From Bog-473 sp963840435 (lineage in GTDB: Bacteria > Actinomycetota > Acidimicrobiia > Acidimicrobiales > RAAP-2), in contig CAWIYY010000003.1 in assembly GCA_963840435.1 (NCBI GenBank), forward strand, positions 744,001-808,000: a stretch of DNA of 64,000 nt. The letters run 5' to 3'. A program made the position numbers and the translations under genes. Below, piece by piece: positions 16,617 through 24,258 of this stretch. Below the pieces are notes generated by a model, which was not told where the DNA came from, did not search any database, and saw only the letters and a program-made list of their open reading frames with translations. Within the stretch, counting starts at the first letter, position 1. Every line of letters begins with the position of its first letter.

Positions 16617-16630
16617 CGAACTGCTGTTCG
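16617..16630. promoter_or_regulatory. SOS box 3 (CGAACTGCTGTTCG)
   Basis: Third perfect CGAAC-N4-GTTCG site, 30 bp upstream of box 2 and just upstream of the -35. The 33- and 30-bp steps are close to three helical turns each. Confidence 0.88.
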
Positions 16631-16681
16631 TCCTCTCCCACCACGGTACGGAGGCGCTGTGACATTTCAATTCCTACTAAC

Positions 16682-16710
16682 TTGACAAATAAACGCGGAT
16701 TAGTCAGGAT
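16682..16710 (+). promoter_or_regulatory. Putative promoter of the taurine/sulfonate operon
   Basis: TTGACA (16682-16687), 17-bp spacer, CAGGAT (16705-16710). Transcription would start near 16717, about 38 nt before the tauD-like ATG, which has an AGGAGG ribosome binding site. Confidence 0.5.
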
Positions 16711-16754
16711 TCAGCACACCCCCCGCTCCACGTACCCCAGGAGGCACGCCACTG

Positions 16755-17633
16755 ATGACCACGACCACGTCGCTCCGGCTCGACATCGCCCCGCTCTCGG
16801 GGACCATCGGCGCCGAGATACGCAACCTCGACCTCCACCAGACCCTCGACCCCGAGACGGTGGCAGCCGTCCGCCAGACCCTCCTCGACTACAAGGTCAT
16901 CTTCTTCCCGGGCGCCCACCTGAGCCCCGTGGAGCACACGGAGTTCGCCTCCCTCTTCGGCGAGCCGACCGTGGCCCACCCCGTCATCCCCGGGCTCGAC
17001 GAGCACAAGGAGGTCTTCGAGATCGACTACACGAAGGCCCGCGAGCTCTACAAGCAGATCCCGACCCAGGAGTACGGCGACCGCGAGCGCTGGCACACCG
17101 ACGTCACCTTCGTGGAGCGCCCGCCGCTCGGCTCCATCCTCAACGCCATCGTCATCCCGCCCGCCGGCGGTGACACCCTGTGGGCCGACACCAACGCCGC
17201 CTACGAGGACCTCTCGCAACCCATCCGCCAGCTGGTGGACGGGCTCACCGCGGTGCACGACGGCAACCGCAACTTCAACGCGCTGCTCAAGCAGCGTGGC
17301 GAGGGCGAGTGGGACGGCGAGACCTTCACCGAGCTCAAGTCGGTCGAGCACCCCGTCGTGCGCACCCACCCCGAGACGGGGCGCAAGAGCCTCTTCGTGA
17401 ACCCCGGCTTCACCCGTTTCGTCAAGGGGCTCACCACCAAGGAGAGCGACGCGTTGCTCGCCTTCCTCTACGACCACATGACGACGCCCGAGTACATCGT
17501 GCGCTACCGCTGGGAAGAGGGCGACCTCGGCTTCTGGGACAACCGGACCACCATGCACTACGCCATCGGCGACTACGGCGACGCCCACCGCGTCATCCAG
17601 CGGGTGACCATCAAGGGCGACCGGCCCTTCTGA
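16755..17633 (+). CDS. TauD/TfdA family Fe(II)/2-oxoglutarate dioxygenase
   Basis: 292 aa with AGGAGG 10 nt upstream. The iron ligands fit the family HxD...H motif: WHTDVTF (about residue 115) and MHYAIGDYGDAHRVIQRVTI near the C-terminus, whose AHR histidine is the distal ligand and whose Arg binds 2-oxoglutarate. The opening IGAEIRNLDL is typical of TauD. These enzymes hydroxylate taurine, alkylsulfonates or alkylsulfates to release sulfite or sulfate. The ABC transporter genes that follow fit sulfur scavenging from organosulfonates. The exact substrate is not determined. Confidence 0.92.
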   Translation: MTTTTSLRLDIAPLSGTIGAEIRNLDLHQTLDPETVAAVRQTLLDYKVIFFPGAHLSPVEHTEFASLFGEPTVAHPVIPGLDEHKEVFEIDYTKARELYKQIPTQEYGDRERWHTDVTFVERPPLGSILNAIVIPPAGGDTLWADTNAAYEDLSQPIRQLVDGLTAVHDGNRNFNALLKQRGEGEWDGETFTELKSVEHPVVRTHPETGRKSLFVNPGFTRFVKGLTTKESDALLAFLYDHMTTPEYIVRYRWEEGDLGFWDNRTTMHYAIGDYGDAHRVIQRVTIKGDRPF

Positions 17634-17699
17634 GGCCGCCGCCCCCTTCGGCTCCCCACCGTCCCGGCGGCCCCCGTCGGACCTCTCCAGAAGGAAGGC

Positions 17700-18749
17700 A
17701 TGCAGATCCACCCCCTCACGAAGTTTCGCCGCATCGTCACCGGCAGTCGCCAGTCGCTGACGTGTGGTGTTCTGGGCGGCCTGGCCGTGACACTTCTCGC
17801 CGTGTCCGGCGGGGCCGCCCAGGCCTCTCCTGCGCCCTCGTTGGCCGGGGTCACCATCACCTTCGGTGACCAGCTCAAGGCCTACCAGACGATCCTGGCC
17901 GCCACGAATGCCCTCAAGGGCGCGGCCTACACGGTCAACTGGGCCAACTTCGTCGGCGGGCCGCCCGTCATCGCGGCGGAGACGAGCGGTTCGGTCGACC
18001 TCGGATTCATGGCGGAGACCCCGACCATCTTCGCCCAGGAGGCGGGCGACCCGGTCAAGGTGGTGGCGGCCACCATCGGCATCAACCCGAAGGTGTCGCC
18101 CTACGCCGTGGTCGTGCCGGCCGGCTCGCCCATCAAGAGTGTCTCGCAGCTCAAGGGTAAGTCGGTGGCCGTGCAAGAAGGCACCGTCGAGCAGTACTTC
18201 TTGGTCCAGGAGCTCCAGAAGGCCCACATCGCCTACAGCGCAGTGCACGTCCAGAACCTCACGGTGACAGACGCCGCCACCGCCGTGGCCAACGGGCAGG
18301 TCGAGGCGGCGGTGATCACACAGCCCCTCACCGGGCTGGACCTCAACGAGGGCAAGATCCGCGTGCTGGGTACGGGCGTCGGAACCGCCTCGGAAACCCT
18401 CGGCTACCTCACGGCCAGTGCGGGCGCGCTGGCCAATCCGCAGAAGGCGGCGGCCATCGCCGACTTCATCGTGCGCTTCGACAAGGCCCAGGCGCAGCTG
18501 CGCAAGGATCCGCTGCTCGCCGCGGAGACGTACGTCAAGACCTACGGCGTGCCCCTGGCCGTGGCCAAGGAGGCCGTCGCCTCCGACCAGACCGCCGGCA
18601 CGCCCATCACACCGGCCATCGAGAGCTACCAGCAGAACGAGGCAGACACCTTTCTCAAGCTCGGGCTGCTGACCACGCCCATCAACGTCAAGAAGGTGTT
18701 CGACCTGCCCTTCGACAAGGCGGTCGACAAGCAGGCCGGGATCTCGTGA
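17700..18749 (+). CDS. ABC transporter substrate-binding protein, aliphatic sulfonate/taurine type
   Basis: 349 aa. An N-terminal export signal (basic start, hydrophobic LGGLAVTLLAVSGGAA, cut near AQAS) precedes an NMT1/SsuA-like fold: ITFGDQLKAYQTILAATNAL, FVGGPPVIAAETSGSVDLGF, VVVPAGSPIKSVSQLKGKSV and VTDAATAVANGQVEAAV. These binding proteins deliver sulfonates to the SsuC/SsuB transporter. There is no Cys lipobox at the cleavage site, which is unusual for a Gram-positive binding protein; it may stay anchored by an uncleaved signal. Its TGA overlaps the permease GTG. Confidence 0.88.
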   Translation: MQIHPLTKFRRIVTGSRQSLTCGVLGGLAVTLLAVSGGAAQASPAPSLAGVTITFGDQLKAYQTILAATNALKGAAYTVNWANFVGGPPVIAAETSGSVDLGFMAETPTIFAQEAGDPVKVVAATIGINPKVSPYAVVVPAGSPIKSVSQLKGKSVAVQEGTVEQYFLVQELQKAHIAYSAVHVQNLTVTDAATAVANGQVEAAVITQPLTGLDLNEGKIRVLGTGVGTASETLGYLTASAGALANPQKAAAIADFIVRFDKAQAQLRKDPLLAAETYVKTYGVPLAVAKEAVASDQTAGTPITPAIESYQQNEADTFLKLGLLTTPINVKKVFDLPFDKAVDKQAGIS

Positions 18750-19645
18750 CGCTGCAGGCGGCGCATCCGGCCGAGCTGGCCGTCGGACCCGACGCCCCGG
18801 CACCGCGTGGCGCGCCGACGCTCGCGGCGACGCCCGTGCCGGGGCTGGTCCGGCTGCCCGTCGGCGAGGTCGGGCGCCGGCCGCGGCGCTGGTCGGTGGC
18901 GCTGCGCCTCCTGGTGCCAGTCTCCATCTTCGCCGCCTGGTGGATCCTGACGGGCACCGGCATCATCCCCTCGACCACGCTGTCCACCCCGGCCGCCACC
19001 TGGGACGCCTTCGTGCAACTGTGGAACCACGACGATCTCCTGGGTGACATCGGCGTCTCCGCTCGGAGGGCCGCGCTCGGCCTGGCGCTGGGAGCGGGGA
19101 TCGGCCTGATCCTCGGCATCGTGGTGGGCCTGACCCGGTTGGGCGAAGAGCTCTTCGACGCTTCCATGCAGATGCTGCGCATGGTCCCCTACCCCGCCGT
19201 CATCTTCCTCTTCATCATCTGGTTCGGCATCGGGGAGACGGCCAAGGTCCTCCTGATCGGCCTGGCCACGCTGTTCCCCATGTACCTCAACACCTCGAAC
19301 GGCGTGCGCAACGTCGACAAGCGGGTGGTCGAGGCGGCGCGTTCCTTCGGCGTGCAGGGCTGGGCCCTGGTCCGCCGCGTCGTGGTACCGCTCGCCATGC
19401 CGTCGATCATGACGGGCCTGCGCTTCTCGGCCGGCATCTCGGTGATCGCGCTCGTCTTCACCGAGAGCATCGGCGCCAACCAGGGCATCGGCTATCTGGT
19501 CAGCCAGGCCGACAGCCTGCAACAGATACCCAACCTCGTGGTGTGCGTCGTCATCTACGCGCTGCTCGGCATCGGGGCCGACCTCACGGTCCGCCTGCTC
19601 GAGCGCGTCAGCATGCCGTGGAGACGGCACCAGGCGGTCCGATGA
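18746..19645 (+). CDS. ABC transporter permease, SsuC/TauC type
   Basis: 299 aa; the GTG start overlaps the preceding stop (GTGA). About six membrane helices follow a hydrophilic 45-residue N-terminus, beginning LRLLVPVSIFAAWWIL and including GLALGAGIGLILGIVVGL and YPAVIFLFIIWFGIGETAKV. The EAA loop is VEAARSFGVQGWALVRRVVV (about 196-215), which docks with the ATPase. It forms the channel for sulfonate import with the flanking gene products. The downstream ATPase gene begins with ATG overlapping this gene's stop. Confidence 0.92.
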   Translation: MTLQAAHPAELAVGPDAPAPRGAPTLAATPVPGLVRLPVGEVGRRPRRWSVALRLLVPVSIFAAWWILTGTGIIPSTTLSTPAATWDAFVQLWNHDDLLGDIGVSARRAALGLALGAGIGLILGIVVGLTRLGEELFDASMQMLRMVPYPAVIFLFIIWFGIGETAKVLLIGLATLFPMYLNTSNGVRNVDKRVVEAARSFGVQGWALVRRVVVPLAMPSIMTGLRFSAGISVIALVFTESIGANQGIGYLVSQADSLQQIPNLVVCVVIYALLGIGADLTVRLLERVSMPWRRHQAVR

Positions 19646-20372
19646 ACCCCTCCCCCCCATCGCGACCGACCTGGCGGCCGTCGTCCACGGTGTCACCAAG
19701 TCCTTCGGCCCGCGCCACGTCCTGGCCGATCTCGACGTCACCGTGGCCCAGGGCGAGTTCGTGGCGCTGCTCGGCGCCTCCGGCAGCGGCAAGACGACGC
19801 TGCTGCGCATCCTGGCTGGCCTCGACACGGCGGGCGGGGGCGACGTGCTCGTCCCGCAGGTACGCACGGTCGTCTTCCAGGAGCCCCGCCTGGTGGCCTC
19901 CCAGCGGGTCTGGCGCAACGTGGTGCTGGGTCTCCCACGGGCCCAGGCCACCCGGGAGCGCGCCGTGTCCGCCCTGCGCGAAGTCGGATTGGAGGCGCAG
20001 GCCGACAACTGGCCCGGCACGCTCTCGGGTGGCGAGGCCCAGCGGGTCGCTCTGGCCCGTGCCCTGGTGCGCGAACCCGAGTTGCTCCTGCTCGACGAGC
20101 CCTTCGCCGCGCTCGACGCCCTGACCCGCCTGCGCATGCAGGAGCTCGTGGCGGACCTGTGCGCCCGCCACCGTCCGGGCGTCCTGCTGGTCACCCACGA
20201 CGTGGAGGAAGCGGTGCTGCTGGCCGACCGCGTCATGGTGCTGACCGAGGGGCGCATCTCGCTCGATCAGCCGGTGGACCTCGCCCGGCCCCGCCGCGTC
20301 GGCGGCGAGGAGTTCGACGCGTTGCGCGATCGGCTGCTGGCCGAGCTCGGCGTCCTGGCCGGCGCCCGCTGA
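19642..20372 (+). CDS. ABC transporter ATPase, SsuB type (frame broken near its start)
   Basis: Walker A LLGASGSGKTTLL, Q-loop TVVFQEPRLV, signature TLSGGEAQRVALARAL, Walker B LLLLDEPFAALDAL and the switch histidine (VTHD) are all present in the frame running to 20372. The first beta strand (DLAAVVHGVTKSFGPRHVL) is in that same frame but has no start codon. The ATG at 19642 overlaps the permease stop (ATGA), as expected for the true start, yet it is out of frame. Adding one C to the C7 run at 19652-19658 joins them as MNPSPPIATDLAAV. I infer a homopolymer error, or slippage control. Confidence 0.85.
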
Positions 20373-20380
20373 CCCCTTTT

Positions 20381-20417
20381 CGGCGGACCGCGGTCGACGC
20401 ACGCCCGCGGTCCGCCG
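20381..20417. terminator. Strong hairpin between convergent genes
   Basis: CGGCGGACCGCGG and CCGCGGTCCGCCG form a perfect 13-bp stem with an 11-nt loop. The hairpin sits 9 bp after the ssuB-like stop and 6 bp beyond the end of the opposite NTF2-like gene. No U tract, but the position suggests a two-way terminator. Confidence 0.65.
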
Positions 20418-20422
20418 GAACA

Positions 20423-20831
20423 TCAGTCCAGCGCGGGGTGCAGCTCTGTCGTCACCGGGGTGAAGCAGCGTCGTGCGATCTTCGGGTTCTCGTCCACCAC
20501 GAACTCGTCGTCGTAGAAGCCGTAGGCGTGGATCGCCGCCGATCGGTCCGGCAGCACGATCACCGCGTGCACCGCGCAGCGCGAGCGCACCGTGTCGCCG
20601 TCCTGGCGCACCACGACGTTGGAGATCCGGTGCAGCGTGGGACCGAGCGGATCGTGCGTCTGCGCCATCCAGGCCGTGATCTCGTCGCCGCTGTGCCAGT
20701 GGCCGATCTCGCCGTAGTCGGCATCGCAGTCGTCGCTGAAGCAGGACCGAAGCAGCGCCCAGTCCCGGCCGTCGATCCCGCTGGCGTAGCGGATCAAGAG
20801 GTCGGTGACGGCCTGCTCTACTGGCCCCCAT
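20423..20831 (-). CDS. NTF2/SnoaL-like family protein (frame broken near its start)
   Basis: The body reads LLIRYASGIDGRDWALLRSC, then FSDDCDADYGEIGHW, and later RISNVVVRQDGDTVRSRC and AYGFYDDEFV. This is the SnoaL_4/NTF2-like cone fold seen in small dehydratase, isomerase or ring-hydroxylating-type accessory proteins. The only start in frame is a TTG (20797) inside the first helix. The ATG at 20831 overlaps the SDR stop, but one G too many in its GGGGG run puts it out of frame. With four G the start reads MGPVEQAVTDLLIRY. About 135 aa if repaired. Co-transcribed with the SDR. Confidence 0.7.
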
Positions 20832-21661
20832 CAGCTGAGCTTCTGGTCCATCACACCGGCGCCGGCCTCGAGCATGACTCGGGCCGCCTCGCTGCGACCC
20901 ATTCCGCCCAACGCCTTGGAGCCGTCCCGGAGGAGCTCGCCGACGAACCACGTCGGCCCCGAGGCGAGATTCTCGAAGGCCTCGGCCACCACCTCTTCGG
21001 GGGTGGCCGCACCGGGGATCGCCGTGCCGTCGTCGGCGCTGGCCAGGTTGCCCCGCTCGGCGAGCAGGCGGCGCAGGGCGGGCGTGTCGGTGACACCCAG
21101 GACGAGGGAGAGGACGTCGACGCCCTGGTCGTGCAGCTCCGCCCACAGCGCTTCACCGAGGACGAGGTCGAATGCCTTCGAGGCGCCGTAGGCCACCATC
21201 CGCCTCGCCCCGACCAGCGCAGCACCCGACGAGACCACGATGATGCCACCGCGGCCCCGTTCGACCATGGGGCGGGCGAGGTGGTGGCACAGCTGAGTCG
21301 GCACCAGGCAGTTGCGCACGACCATGGACTCTGCCGCCTCCAGCGGGGCGTCGAGGAAGGGGCCGAAGTTGGGGTCGGCGCCGGCGCAGTAGACGAAGAG
21401 GCCGATCTCGAGGTCGGCGGTCTGCTCGACCACCGTGTGGGCGGCTTCGGCCTCGCTGAGGTCGATGGCCAGGGCCCGGGTGTCGATCCCCCACGTGGCC
21501 TCGAGCCGAGCGGCCTCCTCGTCGAGCACGGGTTGTCGTCGCGAAAGCAGGACCACGTTGATCTGCTGCGCGGCCAACGCGTTGGCAAAGGCCAGACCGA
21601 CGCCCTCCGAGGCGCCGGCGACCAGGGCCCAACTGCCATACCGATCCTTGAACTCACTCAT
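20831..21661 (-). CDS. Short-chain dehydrogenase/reductase (SDR)
   Basis: 276 aa from the ATG at 21661, with GATAGT 7 nt upstream. The cofactor site is ALVAGASEGVGLAFANAL (TGxxxGxG with A for T), and VYCAGADPNFG replaces the usual NNAG. Catalytic residues are the Ser in IIVVSSGAALVG and Tyr/Lys in MVAYGASKAFDL (YxxxK). It oxidises or reduces a hydroxyl/keto group on an unknown small molecule, possibly a lipid or ketosteroid. An NTF2-like gene overlaps its stop; an SDR with an NTF2-like partner is a common catabolic pair. Confidence 0.88.
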   Translation of the reverse strand: MSEFKDRYGSWALVAGASEGVGLAFANALAAQQINVVLLSRRQPVLDEEAARLEATWGIDTRALAIDLSEAEAAHTVVEQTADLEIGLFVYCAGADPNFGPFLDAPLEAAESMVVRNCLVPTQLCHHLARPMVERGRGGIIVVSSGAALVGARRMVAYGASKAFDLVLGEALWAELHDQGVDVLSLVLGVTDTPALRRLLAERGNLASADDGTAIPGAATPEEVVAEAFENLASGPTWFVGELLRDGSKALGGMGRSEAARVMLEAGAGVMDQKLS

Positions 21662-21668
21662 GGTGCCG

Positions 21669-21674
21669 ACTATC
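21669..21674 (-). promoter_or_regulatory. -10 box GATAGT of a putative leaderless promoter
   Basis: Minus-strand GATAGT is 7 nt before the SDR ATG at 21661; no ribosome binding site is seen. Confidence 0.4.
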
Positions 21675-21830
21675 CCCACGCCCGTTCAACTCCCGACAAC
21701 GATCGACCGCCCACAAACTCGCTCCCTGCGCCCTCCCTCATTCCGGCGCAGAGGTTACGTTCCTGCGGGCAATGGCGCCGATCAATTCGATGTGTGATCG
21801 CGCGTGCTCGTTCCCGAGTCGTTCAGCCGA

Positions 21831-22206
21831 TCAGAGGAACTGCCGGCCGTCCGGGGCAGTGACAAAGACGTGGATCCAGTCCCCTTGGTCGTCGACGCGG
21901 TGCGCGATCGTCGGCTCCCCTTCGCTCGTGTCCCTCTCCCAGTGCAACGCCATGGGCGACTGGCGGCCGAAGCCGGCGCGCAGAGCGTCGAGGATGCCTC
22001 GGTCCACCTGCGTCGGCATGGCGGCGAACACGGCGTCGGCCTCACGTGCGACATCCGGAGGAAAGGCATTGAGCACGCCGAGCTGCTCCACGGCTTCGCG
22101 GCAACTGGTGGCTTCGGCGACCACGGCCTCGGCGTCGGCGTACTCCTGGCTGGTCCGGGTGGGCCAACATGACGTTCAGCGGCTCGAGGATGACGGCCAT
22201 GGCCAT
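21831..22206 (-). CDS. Conserved-looking hypothetical protein (frame broken by one base)
   Basis: The start ATG at 22206 has TAGTGT 7 nt upstream and reads MAMAVILEPLNVMLAHPDQP. The rest lies in another frame: EYADAEAVVAEATSCREAVE, then LNAFPPDVAREADAVFAAMP, and GDWIHVFVTAPDGRQFL to the stop. Removing one base near 22146 joins the two as HPDQPEYADAEAVV, giving about 124 aa. No domain recognised; the fold looks mixed alpha then beta. It starts 147 bp from the divergent cyclase gene. Confidence 0.5.
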
Positions 22207-22213
22207 GCGCAGG

Positions 22214-22219
22214 ACACTA
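22214..22219 (-). promoter_or_regulatory. -10 box TAGTGT of a putative leaderless promoter
   Basis: Minus-strand TAGTGT is 7 nt before the ATG at 22206. It independently supports that start, and so the frameshift in the gene. Confidence 0.4.
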
Positions 22220-22352
22220 CCGCAATGGCTATGTACGGGTCCGGGGAACGCGCAGGTCACTGGCGGCGGCGCAGCCCTTCCTCCCACGGAGCCGGGGATG
22301 TCACACTGCCAGGATGCGAGGGCCATTGCTGGCCGAGGGACGGTAGGTGGAC

Positions 22353-23667
22353 ATGCTCGCCGCGCCGCCCGTCGAATTTGCCCGTCGGGACGGGTCTGCA
22401 CCTTGCGTACCAGCGGGCCGGTGAGGGGCCGTTCGACCTGGTCTTCGTGGCGGGAGCCGTGGCGATTTCGTTGCGCTGGGAAGAGCCTGGGCCGGGCCGG
22501 AACCTGCGCCGCATGGCCAGCTTCGCCCGCCTGGTCACCTACGACCAGCAGGGTATGGGCTACTCGGACCGCATGGACCTGTCCTCGCCGCCGACCATCG
22601 AGGACCTGGTGGCCGACCTCGAGGCCGTCATGGAGGCGGCCGGGGTACGCGACCCGGTTCTCTTCGGCACCCACAACGGCGGGGCCGTGGCCGCGCTCTA
22701 CGCCAGCCGCCATGCGGTCCGACAGCTCGTGCTCTGTAACGCGTGGGCCCGCCTCGAGCGCGACGAGGATTTCCCGATCGGACTGCCCAGCCACGTCCTC
22801 GACGTCATGGCTGAGCGGTACCGCAGCGAGTGGGGCGGCGGCGAGATCTCGAACTTCTACGCCTCGCAGCGGAACGCCGGCTCGCGGGGCCAGGTCGAGC
22901 TGAAGTCGACCAGTCACAATCAACTGGACCACCTCTTCCATCTGAACCGCACGTATGACATCCGCGACGCCCTCCCGTTGATCACCGCACCGACGCTGGT
23001 CATCCACCTCGAGGACAACCAGAGCGTCCCGGCCGATCACGGTCGCTACCTCGCCGCGTCCATTCCCGGTGCCCGCCTGGTGCTGCTGCCGGGTGCCGAC
23101 CACAACTTCCTCCAGAACTACGGCCCGCCCGTTATCGACGAGGTCGAACGTTTCACCACCGGGCGCGTCACCCCCTTCGCTGATCGGTTCCGCACCACCA
23201 TGCTCTTCACGGACATCGTCAACTCGACGCCGCTGGCCGCGTCAATGGGCGACGAGCGATGGAGCGCGCTCATTGAGGACCACAACGACCGGATGCGCCA
23301 GCAGGTCACCGCGCACGGCGGTCACGAGGTCAAGCACACCGGCGACGGCTTCCTGGTCGCCTTCGACGATGCGGACAGCGCCGTCCGCTGTGGCCTCGCC
23401 GCCATGGCCGCGGTCGCCGATCTGGACTTGGAGCTCCGCGCCGGAGTCCATGTCGGCGAGGTGGCTCGCATGGGCAAAGGCGACTTCTCGGGGATCGCCG
23501 TGCACTTCGCCCAACGCCTGTGCGCTCGGGCCGAGGGTGGCCAGCTCCTCACCTCGGCTGACGTCCGAGCAGTCTGTGCAGACGCGGCAATTGCCTTTGC
23601 GGAGCGTGGCCTGGCCACCTTCAAGGGCATCCCGGGCAAGTGGGAGATCTTCGAGGCTCACTTCTGA
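22353..23667 (+). CDS. Alpha/beta hydrolase-like domain fused to class III adenylate cyclase (frame broken near its start)
   Basis: About 437 aa if repaired. The ATG at 22353 follows AGGTGG and reads MLAAPPVEFARRDG; the next part, LHLAYQRAGEGPFDLVFVAG, is one base out of frame near 22394. The hydrolase-like domain spans about 15-270. Its nucleophile elbow is FGTHNGGAVAAL: GxSxG has become GTHNG, so the serine is missing. The cyclase domain follows: metal-binding TTMLFTDIVNSTPLAASMGD, KHTGDGFLVAF and GIAVHFAQRL. Class III cyclases make cAMP. A convergent cNMP-binding gene lies 101 bp downstream. Confidence 0.82.
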
Positions 23668-23768
23668 GCGGAGCGTGCGTGGCGTCCGCTCGTCCGGACA
23701 ACTGGCCTTGCGGGCGGACCGCATGTCCCGGCTGGCATCGCGAACCACCCAGAGGTGCTCAGCGGAGC

Positions 23769-24188
23769 TCAGATGTTGGCTGTCGCCTTCTTGTCGGCAT
23801 CGCGCAATCGGCCGGCCATGGCAATGAGCATCTTTCGCGAGAGCTCTGGCATCGTGGAAAGCAGACTGTTGAACTCACGCTGGCCGAGCACGAGCAGTTC
23901 CATGTCCGTGTCGGACACGACGGTGGCCGAGCGCGGTCGGCGGTCGATCAACGACAGCTCGCCGAAGTAGTGGCCGGGCAGCAGGGTTCGCACCTTGCGG
24001 TTGTCGAGCCGGACCGTTGCCGTGCCGCTGACGATGTAGAAGAATTCGCGCCCGGTCGAACCCTGCTCGCAGAGAACGCGTCCCGGCTCTACCGCCACCT
24101 GCTCGAGCGCCTTGTGCAGGACACGCCGCTCTTTGGCCGTCGCCGTCGAGAAGAGCCAGATCTGCGAGAGGTCCGGTCCGGGCGCCAT
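23769..24188 (-). CDS. Cyclic nucleotide-binding domain protein
   Basis: 139 aa, a single CAP_ED domain. The phosphate-binding cassette PGHYFGELSLIDRRPRSATV (about 70-89) keeps FGE and the RxA arginine-alanine that contact cyclic nucleotide phosphate. No helix-turn-helix follows, only a helix (KMLIAMAGRLRDADKK), so it is unlikely to bind DNA on its own. TACCGT lies 7 nt before the ATG. Its position opposite a cyclase gene suggests it receives the cAMP signal and passes it to an unknown partner (inference). Confidence 0.88.
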   Translation of the reverse strand: MAPGPDLSQIWLFSTATAKERRVLHKALEQVAVEPGRVLCEQGSTGREFFYIVSGTATVRLDNRKVRTLLPGHYFGELSLIDRRPRSATVVSDTDMELLVLGQREFNSLLSTMPELSRKMLIAMAGRLRDADKKATANI

Positions 24189-24195
24189 GGCGAGA

Positions 24196-24201
24196 ACGGT
24201 A
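24196..24201 (-). promoter_or_regulatory. -10 box TACCGT of a putative leaderless promoter
   Basis: Minus-strand TACCGT, 7 nt before the ATG at 24188. Confidence 0.45.
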
Positions 24202-24258
24202 GTCCCTACATAGGCATTGCGCTCGGGGACCGATCAGAGCCGGGCCGGCCCTTCTCGC

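Noticed and set aside
16602..16687. A shared bidirectional promoter for the SOS operon and the TauD operon
   Set aside because: The two TTGACA elements are about 75 bp apart on opposite strands with separate -10 boxes; no SOS box lies inside the TauD promoter.
16704..18803. 699-codon open frame antisense to the TauD/SsuA genes
   Set aside because: Composition of a codon-mirror shadow, no recognisable domain, fully covered by two well supported plus-strand genes.
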